Origin: Bacillota bacterium
Lineage (GTDB): Bacteria; Bacillota; Clostridia; Oscillospirales; Ruminococcaceae
Reading direction: 5' to 3'
DNA length: 47,391 bases
Assembly (NCBI GenBank): GCA_023457355.1
Contig: JAEWLW010000053.1
Span: forward strand, 1 to 47,391
Shown here: positions 24,364-33,309 of the stretch, piece after piece
Numbering within the stretch: the stretch's first letter is position 1
Layout: every line of letters begins with the position of its first letter
The notes under the pieces: generated by a model
Seen by the model: only the letters and a program-made list of their open reading frames with translations
The model's database searches: none
What the model was told of the DNA's origin: nothing
Made by a program: the position numbers and the translations under genes

Positions 24364-25761
24364 ATGATGAAAATTGTAATTGTCGGCGACGGCAAGGTTG
24401 GACATACCCTGACCAAGATTTTATCAATGGAAGGGCATGATGTCACTATTATTGATAGTAATCCGGATACGTTGCAGCATACGCAGGAAAGCATCGACGT
24501 TGCCGTCGTTGAAGGCAACGGCGCGCTGGTCGACATTCAGCTTGCCGCGGGCACACAGCACAGCGATCTGCTAATTGCCGCAACCTCCAGCGATGAAATT
24601 AATCTTTTTTGCTGTTTTGTAGCCAGAAAGCTGGGCTGCAAGAACACGGTGGCGCGGGTGCGCAATCCGGAATATGACCAGCAGCTGGGTTTTCTCAAGG
24701 AGGATTTGGGGTTGTCTTTTTCAATCAACCCTGAAAAAGCGGCCGCCAAAGAGATCTTCAGCCTATTGCAGTTCCCCTCGTTTTTAAAGCGGGATTCCTT
24801 TGCCAAAGGGCTGGTAGAGCTGGTTGAAATACGCCTGAAGCCGGATAATATTCTGGTGGGGCGCAGATTGGATAATATGTCCGATATCTGGAACGTCAAC
24901 GCCCTGATTTGCGCCGTTGAACGCGACAGTGAGGTCTTCATTCCGTCCGGCAGTTTTTGCCTGCAGGCCGAGGATAAGATCACCGTTGCGGCTGAAACGG
25001 CGCAGCTTGTTGAACTTCTCAACGCATTGAAGATTGCCCATAAAAAAATACGCCAGGTCATGATTATAGGCGGCAGCCGGATTGCTTCTTACCTGGCTTA
25101 CAGGCTTATCAGGGCCAATGTCAACGTAACGATTATTGAAGAGAAGAAAGAGCGCTGCAAAGCGCTTTCAGAGCTGCTTCCCAAGGCGTTGATCATCAAC
25201 GGAAACGGTGCCGACGAAAGTGTGCTGTATGCCGAGGGCATTCGTGAAATGGACGCCGTGGTAACACTGACCGGTATAGATGAGGAAAATTTGGTCCTTG
25301 CCATGTTGGCCAGCCATATCGGCGTGCCCAAGACGATCACGAAAATGAACCGCTTGGAATTTGTCGAGGCTTTTTCCAATTTGGGCATAGATACCATCGT
25401 CCGGCCAAAGCTTTTGACGGCCAATGAGATTGTGCGTTATGTGCGCGCGGTTGGCGCAACCGAGGGCGACTGTGTCGATACGCTCTACCGCATGGCGGAC
25501 GGCAAGGTGGAGGCGCTTGGCTTTACCGTGCCGGAAGGGGTCGGTTATCTCGACATTTCACTGGCTGATCTACAGCTCAAGCCCAGCACGCTGATCGCCA
25601 GCATCATCCGGAACAATCATGTAATTATTCCAAACGGCACAACCTGCATCAAGGCGGGGGATAATGTCGTCGTGGTCATGCGGGCCCAGCCGGAGGCGGT
25701 TGCGAGCCTGAATGATATTTTTGCTGTGCAATATCCTTATCCGGCAAATGATATGAAGTGA
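24364..25761 (+). CDS. trkA: Trk potassium uptake regulatory subunit TrkA
   Basis: A 465-residue peripheral membrane protein that gates the TrkH channel in response to nucleotides. It has two RCK repeats: the first Rossmann fold starts MMKIVIVGDGKVGHTL (GxGxxG at 8-13) with an RCK_C domain about 140-220; the second starts RQVMIIGGSRIASYLAYRL (about 228-246) followed by a second RCK_C domain (about 375-455). GGAG lies nine bases before the first of two tandem ATG codons. trkH starts 11 bases after the stop. Confidence 0.94.
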   Translation: MMKIVIVGDGKVGHTLTKILSMEGHDVTIIDSNPDTLQHTQESIDVAVVEGNGALVDIQLAAGTQHSDLLIAATSSDEINLFCCFVARKLGCKNTVARVRNPEYDQQLGFLKEDLGLSFSINPEKAAAKEIFSLLQFPSFLKRDSFAKGLVELVEIRLKPDNILVGRRLDNMSDIWNVNALICAVERDSEVFIPSGSFCLQAEDKITVAAETAQLVELLNALKIAHKKIRQVMIIGGSRIASYLAYRLIRANVNVTIIEEKKERCKALSELLPKALIINGNGADESVLYAEGIREMDAVVTLTGIDEENLVLAMLASHIGVPKTITKMNRLEFVEAFSNLGIDTIVRPKLLTANEIVRYVRAVGATEGDCVDTLYRMADGKVEALGFTVPEGVGYLDISLADLQLKPSTLIASIIRNNHVIIPNGTTCIKAGDNVVVVMRAQPEAVASLNDIFAVQYPYPANDMK

Positions 25762-25772
25762 GGACCTGACCG

Positions 25773-27221
25773 ATGAATTTGCGCGCTATAGCCATTTACA
25801 TAGGGCATATTTTGAAGCTTGAAGGCCTTTTTATGATTCCTGCGCTTGTGATAGCGCTGGGCTATGGCGAAAAGCCTGCCATCCGGGCGTTCATCATGAC
25901 GATATTGCTGCTGTTGATTCTGGGTATTGCCCTGACGCGGGTTTCTGACAAAATAAAAAGCATCTATGCCCGGGAGGGGTTTGTCACCGTCGCGCTCGGC
26001 TGGATCGCCATTTCTTTTTTCGGGGCGCTGCCGTTTTTTATCAGCGGGACGATTCCCAGCTTTATGGATTGCTGGTTTGAGACGGTTTCGGGTTTTACAA
26101 CAACGGGCGCCAGTATCCTGACCGATATAGAATCGCTGCCCAAGGGCATTCTGTATTGGCGCAGCTTTACCAACTGGTTGGGCGGTATGGGCGTGCTGGT
26201 CTTTATGCTGGCGGTGGTGCCCCACAGCCAGGGCAGCGGCGAAACACTGCATCTGTTCCGCGCCGAGAGCCCCGGCCCTACGGTGGGCAAACTTTCGCCC
26301 ACCATTCGGGTGACCACACGCATTCTTTACAGCATCTATTTCGTTTTAACCATCGTTGAAATCGTGTTGCTGCTCGCGGGCGGCATGCCTTTATTCGATG
26401 CGCTTACCCATGCCTTTGCCACGGCTGGAACGGGTGGTTTTTCCATCATGAACAGCAGCGTTGCCGCCTATGACAGCGCCTATCTTCAGGCGGTTATCGG
26501 CATTTTTATGGTGCTGTTCGGTGTCAATTTCAATATATTTTTTCTGCTGCTTATCGGCAAGGTGGGGCTGGCATTCAAAAACGAGGAATTCCGCGCCTAT
26601 CTTGGCATTATCGCCTTGGCGGTCATCATCATCACGCTTGATATACGCAGCATGTACGGCAGCATCGGCAAGGCTTTTCTCGATTCGTTTTTTCAGGTTT
26701 CTTCCATCATGACAACCACCGGCTTTTCTACGGCGGATTTTAACCTTTGGCCACAGCTTTCGCGCTACCTGCTGGTTGGTTTAATGATTATCGGTGCTTC
26801 GGCGGGTTCCACCGGCGGTGGCATCAAGGTGATGCGGTTGTTGATTCTTGGCAAGTCGGCCAGAAGCGAATTTCTCACGCTGGCGCATCCCCGCGCGGTG
26901 CGCCCGCCGCGTATGGACGGCAAAAAAATTGAGGATGGCGTTGTACGGGGCACCTATGCGTTTATGACGGTTTACGGTGTGATTTGCGTGGTTTCAATGG
27001 GCGTTATCACATTGGATAATTTAAGCATGGAGACGACCTTCACCTCGGTGATGGCTTGTTTAAACAACATCGGCCCGGGTTTGGATGTTGTGGGCCCGAC
27101 GGGAAACTATTCGAGTTTATCCATGCTTTCAAAGTTTGTTTTATCGCTGGATATGCTTTTTGGAAGACTGGAAATTTTCCCGATGATTATGCTGTTCTCC
27201 AGAGAGGCATGGAAACGCTGA
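25773..27221 (+). CDS. trkH: Trk potassium channel subunit TrkH
   Basis: A 482-residue membrane protein with the fourfold repeated pore structure of TrkH/KtrB transporters. Selectivity-filter segments appear in order: SGFTTTGASIL, TAGTGGFSIMN, TTTGFSTADF and CLNNIGPGLD, each with the filter Gly. The region GGIKVMRLLIL and the PRAVRPPRMDG loop are typical. Forms the K+ uptake pathway with TrkA, encoded immediately upstream in the same operon. Confidence 0.95.
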   Translation: MNLRAIAIYIGHILKLEGLFMIPALVIALGYGEKPAIRAFIMTILLLLILGIALTRVSDKIKSIYAREGFVTVALGWIAISFFGALPFFISGTIPSFMDCWFETVSGFTTTGASILTDIESLPKGILYWRSFTNWLGGMGVLVFMLAVVPHSQGSGETLHLFRAESPGPTVGKLSPTIRVTTRILYSIYFVLTIVEIVLLLAGGMPLFDALTHAFATAGTGGFSIMNSSVAAYDSAYLQAVIGIFMVLFGVNFNIFFLLLIGKVGLAFKNEEFRAYLGIIALAVIIITLDIRSMYGSIGKAFLDSFFQVSSIMTTTGFSTADFNLWPQLSRYLLVGLMIIGASAGSTGGGIKVMRLLILGKSARSEFLTLAHPRAVRPPRMDGKKIEDGVVRGTYAFMTVYGVICVVSMGVITLDNLSMETTFTSVMACLNNIGPGLDVVGPTGNYSSLSMLSKFVLSLDMLFGRLEIFPMIMLFSREAWKR

Positions 27222-27330
27222 TGATCCGGCGTTAACCGTTCTTTTGTGCCGGGGATAAACGCGCATAAGCGCTGCAACGGCCTTATCAGGAACCGGCTGC
27301 ATCCGGCCTGGCAGATGAAAGAAAGCGTTA

Positions 27331-27352
27331 GGGGGCCCGTGCGCCCCCGTTT
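27331..27352 (+). terminator. Probable terminator of the trk operon
   Basis: GGGGGC (27331-27336) and GCCCCC (27343-27348) form a short strong stem followed by GTTTTCTC. It is 110 bases past the trkH stop. Confidence 0.55.
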
Positions 27353-27429
27353 TCTCATTGACACGAATGGGCGCACAAGCTGCCCGCAGATCTAGTCAAC
27401 CACTTAAAAAGCAAGACAGTCTTGGCGGC

Positions 27430-27510
27430 TTATTTTGTACCTCGCTGCGTTGTAGTCCTTGGCGGGCGCCAGCCCACCGGCGTCCTCCGCCTTGCTAGTC
27501 CCAAAATATT
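27430..27510. repeat. Palindromic intergenic repeat, copy 2
   Basis: Runs from TTATTTTGTACC to CCAAAATATT, the outer parts forming an imperfect inverted repeat, around the core GGCGGGCGCC, AGCCCACCGG, CGTCCTCC shared with the element at 7266-7406. GC-rich palindromic intergenic repeats of this general form are common in Clostridia from memory; I cannot search for more copies here. Confidence 0.6.
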
Positions 27511-27756
27511 CGTGCCAATCCTGTGCCAGTTTTCAAATGGTATGACTATAAAACCGGCCGGGGCGTTGCATTTCAAGGCGCCTGACCTTTTAAATCTCCG
27601 GATGAAATAAGGCGTTTTTAACCGACGTGAAGGCCTCGTTCATCCCCGCGCTAAAATGGATGGCGCTGCGGTTTTTAACTGACATTGCCGACGCATTTAA
27701 ACAGTATGAAGACCGGACATTTCAACGGAAAAATAAAGATTTCGGTAGGTGCATCG

Positions 27757-29955
27757 ATGCAATTTATCAGCAAATATCGGGAGAACAGACTCTTTTACAA
27801 AATATTCATCATTCTTATGTCCATGTCGCTTTTGATGTTTGCGGTGGTCTATTATTTTGTGTATGGATATCTCTATCAAATTTTTCAGCAGCGCTCGGTG
27901 GAAATTCAAAGGCAGGTGCTTAGCACGGCCAGCACGCAGATTGACCATTCTCTGAGTGAGATCAACGCCGCCATGGAGCAGATTCTTTATAATGAGGATG
28001 TCATATCCCTGATGCTGTTGCCGGAGGATGCCGATTATCTTAAGCGCTCTTCGGTGGCCAAGGCGTTAGAAAAGTTTGAAAGAAGCAACGGCATGGTCGC
28101 TTCGGCGCATCTTGTTGTTAACAGTCAGGGCGCGGTCTACAGCTCCAACGGCAACGTATCCAATCTCTCGAATTTTGTTTACAGCTCGTTTCTAAAGCGT
28201 GACGGCGTCACATCGGTTGATCTCAAAGAAGAAGGCATGCGCGGTTCCACGCTGGTGACAATCAACGGCCAGGCGGCACTGTTCCAAAGGTTCCCGACGC
28301 CGGAAAATAACGGCGGCATTCTGGTTGTTTTAAACATGTATGAGCTGTTTACGCCCATTATCCAGTTTGACCCTGATAGTGTGCAGGTCGTTTCGTCGGT
28401 TTCTTACCCGCTTTTTCCTATTTTTGAGGAAGACGAGCGGCCTGTCATATTTCAGCCGTTTTCGCTTTCCTTTACATCGTCGGCAACCGCATGGAGCTAT
28501 CGTTTTACAAAGCCGATTAAGACGGAAGGGTTCGGCTTTGGCCGCGCGATCATTATGACGGCTCCACTGGCGATTGTCTTCATGCTGGTCAGCATCTTTC
28601 TGGCCACCAATGTCACCTATCATATCTACCGCCCGATCAGCCGCCTGTTCCAGATGGTGATGAACAGCGATGTTTCGCCCGGGTCGATGAAGGGGCAGGA
28701 CGAGCTTTCGGTGGTGCAAAACGCTTACACCAATGCCATGTTGCAGCGCAATGCCCTGTCGGAGCAGTTGGCCAGCATTGCGCCCACCATCCGTGAAAAA
28801 CTTTATAAAAATCTTTTGTTCGGGCGCGAGATGGATGAGGTGTATATCCACGAAACGCTGTCTTCGGCGCACTGTCCCTTTGCCTTTGACGATTTATACA
28901 TGGTCATGGCGTTATCCGCCACAACCCTTCAGGGGGAGGACTGCTCGGAAATCGAGATCAATCTCATCTATCAGGCGATTGAAAACAGCATCCCCTTGCT
29001 GATGAATAATTTTCGTTTTGATTGGGTGGTAACCGATAACAATCATTTCATCTTCATTATGGGCTTTGATGCCGACACGTCGGTGGTCTCGGTCAAAAAC
29101 ATGGTTCTTGGCCTTGAAAAAGAGATTTTAAACCGCATGAAGGAGACAGGCTTCAGGCTGTTTGCGGGCCTTTCAAAGCCGACGCTCGGCATTTCCAATC
29201 TTTTTTACTGCTATGAGCTGGCCGAAAAAGATCTCAACTATCAACGCTATCAGTGCTTTGAAGATAATGCCGTCGCAGAGGATGAATGGTCCGAGCGGTT
29301 TGGCGACCAGGAGCAGCAGACGGAAATTATCGAGTTGGTGCTCGACGATAACCGGCGGCTTGCCGATGCCGCTTTGGAGAATTTTATCCGGCTGGTACAA
29401 TCGGAATCAACGAGTGCGGCATCGCTTAAACTGCGCTTTGACCGTATGCTGGACGCCATGACCGAGCGGTTGGTGGCTTTTCGCGCCACGGAGCAGGAGA
29501 TGGCGGTCTTCGAGCCCTATTATGCGCTGAAGCAGCCTTATAAAGAGGATGCGCTTAACGACACGTTTTTAAAAGCGGCACAGGAGGCGCTGACCACGCT
29601 CGGTGTCTATGGACAAAAAAGCAAGAACCGGTACATTCGTCAGGCGAAGGAGTACATCTCCCAGCATTGCTCCGACAGCGACCTTTCCCTGTCCAAAGTG
29701 GCGGCTTATATCGGCATCAACCCAAATTATTTAAGCCGGCTGTTCTATTCAAGCGGCGAAGAGAATTTTATTGATACCCTCAATCTGTACCGCATTGAAA
29801 ACGCCAAGCTGCTTTTGCGCCAGACCGGTATTCCGATCAAGGAAATCGGCTTTAAAACAGGTTTTAATTCCATGCAAAGCTTCAACCGTGTTTTCAAAAA
29901 GTTTACGGGCACAACGCCCAGCCAATACCGTAAGGAGAAGGAGAGAGAGTCATGA
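27757..29955 (+). CDS. Membrane-anchored AraC-family regulator with extracellular sensor
   Basis: About 732 residues. TM1 about 13-38, an extracellular region about 40-262, TM2 about 264-286, a HAMP-like segment (YHIYRPISRLFQMVM), a cytosolic linker of some 300 residues, and a C-terminal double helix-turn-helix of AraC type (about 626-732) with LSLSKVAAYIGINPNYLSRLF and IKEIGFKTGFNSMQSFNRVFKKFTGTTP in pieces. This is the layout of one-component transmembrane regulators in Firmicutes that read an external ligand. I prefer the ATG at 27757, which follows GGTAGGTG; earlier in-frame starts lack a binding site. Its stop overlaps the next gene as ATGA, coupling it to a TRAP-type binding lipoprotein that may present the ligand. 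Confidence 0.88.
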   Translation: MQFISKYRENRLFYKIFIILMSMSLLMFAVVYYFVYGYLYQIFQQRSVEIQRQVLSTASTQIDHSLSEINAAMEQILYNEDVISLMLLPEDADYLKRSSVAKALEKFERSNGMVASAHLVVNSQGAVYSSNGNVSNLSNFVYSSFLKRDGVTSVDLKEEGMRGSTLVTINGQAALFQRFPTPENNGGILVVLNMYELFTPIIQFDPDSVQVVSSVSYPLFPIFEEDERPVIFQPFSLSFTSSATAWSYRFTKPIKTEGFGFGRAIIMTAPLAIVFMLVSIFLATNVTYHIYRPISRLFQMVMNSDVSPGSMKGQDELSVVQNAYTNAMLQRNALSEQLASIAPTIREKLYKNLLFGREMDEVYIHETLSSAHCPFAFDDLYMVMALSATTLQGEDCSEIEINLIYQAIENSIPLLMNNFRFDWVVTDNNHFIFIMGFDADTSVVSVKNMVLGLEKEILNRMKETGFRLFAGLSKPTLGISNLFYCYELAEKDLNYQRYQCFEDNAVAEDEWSERFGDQEQQTEIIELVLDDNRRLADAALENFIRLVQSESTSAASLKLRFDRMLDAMTERLVAFRATEQEMAVFEPYYALKQPYKEDALNDTFLKAAQEALTTLGVYGQKSKNRYIRQAKEYISQHCSDSDLSLSKVAAYIGINPNYLSRLFYSSGEENFIDTLNLYRIENAKLLLRQTGIPIKEIGFKTGFNSMQSFNRVFKKFTGTTPSQYRKEKERES

Positions 29956-30983
29956 GGCGCGTGTACGCAGTGATGCTGACCCTTTTGGCGATGCTTTGCG
30001 GCTGCATGGCAGCGACATCTGAGCTTCCCCTTCCTGAAGCACCGGTGGAGGAGGTTTCACAGCCGCCTGCCGCAGGGAAACAGGCGACCTATCAGTTCTC
30101 TGTGGCCTTTACCGGAAACAGCTATTCCAAAAAGGTCTATCAGGCAGCTGCCGCCATTGAAAAGCGTACAAACGGAGACCTGAAGCTGACCATCTTTTCA
30201 GACGGTCAGATGGGAACCGACACAGAGGTTATTCGCGCGGTACAAAACGGCACGCTGAGCATGGTTGCATCCAATACCGCCATCTTTCAAACACTGGTTC
30301 CGGAAGCGGCCGTTATTAACATTCCGGCCTGCTATACGCAGTATGTGCAGCCCTATGTCTCTTACGACGGCGATTTTTACAGCCAGTTTAATAAATGCTT
30401 CAACAAGGCGGGTTTTGAGCTGCTGGTGCAGGAATCCAGCGGATACCGTCTGCTGACCAGCGCGTCATCCATCACCGCGCTTGACCAACTGCAAGGGCTG
30501 CGCATTCGTACGCTGAACAACCGCTTTCACGTCAGGCTGTGGGAGCTGCTGGGCGCTGAACCTTATCAGAATATCGAGTGGAGCGAGCTGTATTATGCGC
30601 TGCAAGAGGGCGTAGTCGAGGCGCAGGATAACCCGTTGGAGATTATTCGGATGGGAAGATTGCAGGATATTCACCCATATGCGCTCAACGGCCCGTTTTT
30701 TGTCACCTATAATTCGATTGCAATGAACAAAGCGGCTTTTGATGCGCTCCCCGAAGAATACCAGAAGATACTCAAAGAGGAACTTTATACGGCGATGGCT
30801 GAAAATATCACGCGGATGCGCAAGAACCCGATTGAAGTATACGGACTGACCATCAACAGTTTATCGGAAGCGGACCGGGAGCGGTTGAAAACCAGCTTGC
30901 TGCCAATGCTCAACGAGATTCAACAAGAGGCCGGTGCCGATCTTATGCAGGCACTGATTATTGAAAACAGGCTCAAAAGGTGA
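29952..30983 (+). CDS. Orphan TRAP-type solute-binding lipoprotein (DctP family)
   Basis: A 343-residue extracytoplasmic binding protein of the DctP family. Lipoprotein signal with lipobox LCGC (Cys18), linker, then the fold with IFSDGQMGTDTEVIRAVQNGTL (about 82-103), the carboxylate-binding Arg in LRIRTLNN (R187) and ELYYALQEGVVEAQDNPLEII (about 213-233). No membrane subunits are adjacent; the gene is fused translationally (four-base overlap) to the transmembrane AraC regulator and is cut off downstream by a strong terminator. It therefore looks like a sensory binding protein, though it could instead feed the TRAP permease encoded at 36759-38572. It shares architecture but little close sequence with the binding protein at 38624-39688. 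Confidence 0.88.
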   Translation: MRRVYAVMLTLLAMLCGCMAATSELPLPEAPVEEVSQPPAAGKQATYQFSVAFTGNSYSKKVYQAAAAIEKRTNGDLKLTIFSDGQMGTDTEVIRAVQNGTLSMVASNTAIFQTLVPEAAVINIPACYTQYVQPYVSYDGDFYSQFNKCFNKAGFELLVQESSGYRLLTSASSITALDQLQGLRIRTLNNRFHVRLWELLGAEPYQNIEWSELYYALQEGVVEAQDNPLEIIRMGRLQDIHPYALNGPFFVTYNSIAMNKAAFDALPEEYQKILKEELYTAMAENITRMRKNPIEVYGLTINSLSEADRERLKTSLLPMLNEIQQEAGADLMQALIIENRLKR

Positions 30984-31028
30984 TTCTGTAACACCGAATA
31001 AATTTTTAAAAAGTGAACATAATTACTA

Positions 31029-31077
31029 AAAACGAACTTATTTGGCCAGTGGCCAAATAAGTTCGTTTTGTTTTTTT
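31029..31077 (+). terminator. Very strong terminator after the sensor pair
   Basis: A perfect 19-base-pair stem (31029-31047 with 31051-31069) and three-base loop, followed by GTTTTTTT. It isolates the AraC/DctP pair from the downstream LysR gene. Confidence 0.93.
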
Positions 31078-31096
31078 GCCTTAAAAGTGATATGAT
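31068..31096 (+). promoter_or_regulatory. Promoter of the second LysR gene
   Basis: TTGTTT and TATGAT are separated by 17 bases. The -35 box overlaps the T tail of the preceding terminator. The start codon is 64 bases downstream. Confidence 0.6.
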
Positions 31097-31159
31097 ACGG
31101 TTAGTTTCTTTATTCAAGGATATCAAAACAAAGGAAGCCACGAAAAGGAGGAGTCCAAA

Positions 31160-32056
31160 GTGACACTGCAACAGTTAAAATATTTTTGTGTCATGGCCGA
31201 AACACTTCACTATACCGAAGCGGCTCAGAAATTATATATTTCGCAATCAAGCCTCAGCTACGCTTTGTCAAAGCTTGAAGAGGAGCTGGATGCACCGTTG
31301 TTTGAAAAACGGGGCAAACAGACAGTCCTTTCAAAATATGGCCAGGGCTTTCTGCCTTATGCAACTCAGGCGCTGGATGCGGTTGACGCCGGTGTGCGTC
31401 ACATGTCACAGATGCTGCAATCCAACTCGGTGATTAACCTGGGTTATATCTATTCGTTAAGCTTTAACTATTTGCCAAAGGTTATTAAAGGTTTTAGAAC
31501 GCAGCCGGGGAACAGCGCGGTCTCGTTTAAATTTTTTCAGGGATTAAGCTCGGTGATTATGCAAAAGCTCAAGCGCGGCGAACTGGATTTAGCGCTTTCG
31601 GTTGAAAAGGGCGACGAAACCATCAGTGCCATGCCGGTTCATTTGCAAGAGCTGTATCTTGTTGTGCCCAACAACCATCCGCTTGCCGCCCATAAGAGTG
31701 TCACGGTGGACGATATGCGGGAAGAAACCTTTGTCGGCATTACATCCAGCAGCGGGTTGCATAAACATCTGAATTCGATATTTGACTCGCTGGGGTTCAC
31801 CCGAAAAATTGCGTTTGAAGCGGAGGAGTGCAATTCGATGGCCTCTTTTGTAAGCGCAGGCTTCGGCGTGGCCGTTATGCCGGAAATTCCGTCGTTCCAG
31901 TCCTACCGCGTCAAGGCAATTCCCATTGCCGACGAGCGCTTCTGCCGCCAAATCTATTTGCTGTGGTCAAAAGAGCATTTTTCTTCCCCTGCCATTGAAC
32001 ATTTTAAGAATTTCATTTCCAAGCCAAACCTGCTGGATGACGGCGCATATGTATAA
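31160..32056 (+). CDS. LysR family regulator of the catabolic cluster
   Basis: A 298-residue LysR-type regulator. Helix-turn-helix in residues about 1-60 (LHYTEAAQKLYISQSSLSYALSKLEEEL), then LFEKRGKQTVLSKYGQ, and an effector domain about 90-290. Start is GTG at 31160 after AAAGGAGG. It points the same way as the catabolic genes and precedes them by 260 bases that contain a palindrome and a terminator-like hairpin, so it most likely controls that operon. Effector unknown; a pathway intermediate is likely. Confidence 0.9.
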   Translation: MTLQQLKYFCVMAETLHYTEAAQKLYISQSSLSYALSKLEEELDAPLFEKRGKQTVLSKYGQGFLPYATQALDAVDAGVRHMSQMLQSNSVINLGYIYSLSFNYLPKVIKGFRTQPGNSAVSFKFFQGLSSVIMQKLKRGELDLALSVEKGDETISAMPVHLQELYLVVPNNHPLAAHKSVTVDDMREETFVGITSSSGLHKHLNSIFDSLGFTRKIAFEAEECNSMASFVSAGFGVAVMPEIPSFQSYRVKAIPIADERFCRQIYLLWSKEHFSSPAIEHFKNFISKPNLLDDGAYV

Positions 32057-32109
32057 ATGACTAAAACGGACTGCAATTTTTCGGTCAAAATGGCAGAACA
32101 TGTGCGTGT

Positions 32110-32134
32110 TTGCACAACACACCTTGTTGTGCAA
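32110..32134. promoter_or_regulatory. Candidate LysR operator palindrome
   Basis: TTGCACAAC and GTTGTGCAA are exact inverted repeats around a seven-base centre. A further dyad ATTAGT-CCA-ACTAAT lies at 32167-32181. LysR regulators bind dyads of this kind; which one is the real site is undecided. The first could also form an RNA hairpin. Confidence 0.5.
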
Positions 32135-32170
32135 TATACATAAAAAAATTATCAATATAGCAGCTAATTA

Positions 32171-32229
32171 GTCCAACTAATCGAAATGTCCGATTTAACA
32201 ATCGAATTTCGGTGTTGGACTTTTTATTT
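32171..32229 (+). terminator. Terminator or attenuator ahead of the catabolic operon
   Basis: GTCCAAC (32171-32177) pairs with GTTGGAC (32214-32220), and inner segments around CGAAAT...CGATT pair with AATCG...ATTTCG. TTTTTATTT follows. By form it is an intrinsic terminator. It either ends the LysR transcript or attenuates the operon behind it. Confidence 0.6.
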
Positions 32230-32244
32230 GCCTTTGCGCATAAT
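32215..32244 (+). promoter_or_regulatory. Possible promoter of the catabolic operon
   Basis: TTGGAC and CATAAT spaced by 18 bases, 73 bases before the first catabolic gene. With this promoter the dyad at 32167-32181 is centred near -77, an acceptable place for a LysR site. Confidence 0.45.
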
Positions 32245-32316
32245 GAGGGCGTGGATGACAGAAAGTGTTGCAGATAAATTACAAATATGCACCTTGGCAA
32301 AAAGGAGGCTGAATAT

Positions 32317-33231
32317 ATGAATCTGCCAAAATCCATCACAGTGTGTGAAGTCGGCCTGCGTGACGGTCTTCAAAACGAGAAAGCGACGCTCAGCACACCG
32401 CAAAAGCTGACGTTGCTTCAAAAAATTCAGGATGCCGGCGTATCGCTCATTGAAATCGGCAGTCTTGTTAACCCCAAAGCCGTGCCGCAGATGGCGGATA
32501 CAGGAGAGGTTTTTGGGAAACTTATTAAAAAAACCGATGTCGAGTATCGCGTGCTTGTTTTAAACCAAAAAGGCTTGGAACGCGCCGTCGAAGCCGGCAT
32601 GAAAAAGGTGAAAATAACCCTTTCGGTCAGTGAGGCGCACCAGAGAGCCAACGCCAATTCCACACCGCTGGAGATGTTCCAGAAATTCGCGCCGATGGCG
32701 CAATTTGCCGCCGCACATGGCGTAACGCTCTCCGGGGCAATGGCCACGTCGTTTGGATGCCCGTTTGAAGGAAAGATCCCGATTGAGCGTATCAAGGCGG
32801 TTGCCGCCGAATTTAGAAAGATCGGCATAACCGAGCTTTCAATGTCGGATACAACCGGTATGGCCAACCCCGCATTGGTTTACCGCCAGTGCATTGAAAT
32901 GCAGGAAGCTTTCCCCGACGTGATGTGGAACCTCCACTTCCACAATACGCGCGGCATGGGCCTGGCTAATGTGCTGGCCGGGATGCAGGCGGGGGTAACC
33001 CGCTTCGACGCAAGTTTGGGCGGACTGGGCGGCTGTCCCTTTGCCCCCGGTGCAACCGGCAATATTGCCACCGAGGATCTGCTGCATATGTGCGGCGAAA
33101 TGGGCATTGAAACAGGCGTCGATCTCGAGCGGATGATCGCGGCGGCCAGAGCACTTCAGGATATGGTGGGGCACGAGCTTCCGGGCGCAGTCTTAAAAGC
33201 GGGCAGAGTTTCCGACCTTTATAAGTTTTAA
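32317..33231 (+). CDS. HMG-CoA lyase-type aldolase
   Basis: A 304-residue TIM barrel of the HMG-CoA lyase (HMGL) family, which cleaves 3-hydroxy-3-methylacyl-CoA type substrates to acetyl-CoA plus a keto acid. Catalytic equivalents are visible: R15-D16 in EVGLRDGLQNE, E47, H207 and H209 in LHFHN, and C240 in GGLGGCPFAPGATGN with N249. The presence of this loop Cys favours a true acyl-CoA lyase (HMG-CoA or citramalyl-CoA-like) over isopropylmalate synthase or 4-hydroxy-2-oxovalerate aldolase. Start ATG at 32317 follows AAAGGAGG. First gene of the catabolic cluster; presumably it performs the final cleavage step. Confidence 0.88.
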   Translation: MNLPKSITVCEVGLRDGLQNEKATLSTPQKLTLLQKIQDAGVSLIEIGSLVNPKAVPQMADTGEVFGKLIKKTDVEYRVLVLNQKGLERAVEAGMKKVKITLSVSEAHQRANANSTPLEMFQKFAPMAQFAAAHGVTLSGAMATSFGCPFEGKIPIERIKAVAAEFRKIGITELSMSDTTGMANPALVYRQCIEMQEAFPDVMWNLHFHNTRGMGLANVLAGMQAGVTRFDASLGGLGGCPFAPGATGNIATEDLLHMCGEMGIETGVDLERMIAAARALQDMVGHELPGAVLKAGRVSDLYKF

Positions 33232-33309
33232 GCGCCATTGTTTATAACGGGTGTTTAATAAATGATGTTCTTATTAATTTTTAAATAAGCGAAAGGATGA
33301 TTTTTTACC

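Larger units (their letters stand above)
27222..27756. other. Intergenic region (535 bp) with terminator and palindromic repeat
   Basis: No gene. A GC hairpin at 27331-27352 probably ends trkH; copy 2 of the palindromic repeat occupies 27430-27510. The AAGACAGTCTT palindrome at 27412-27422 adjoins it. The final 240 bases before the AraC gene have no clear promoter. Confidence 0.55.
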
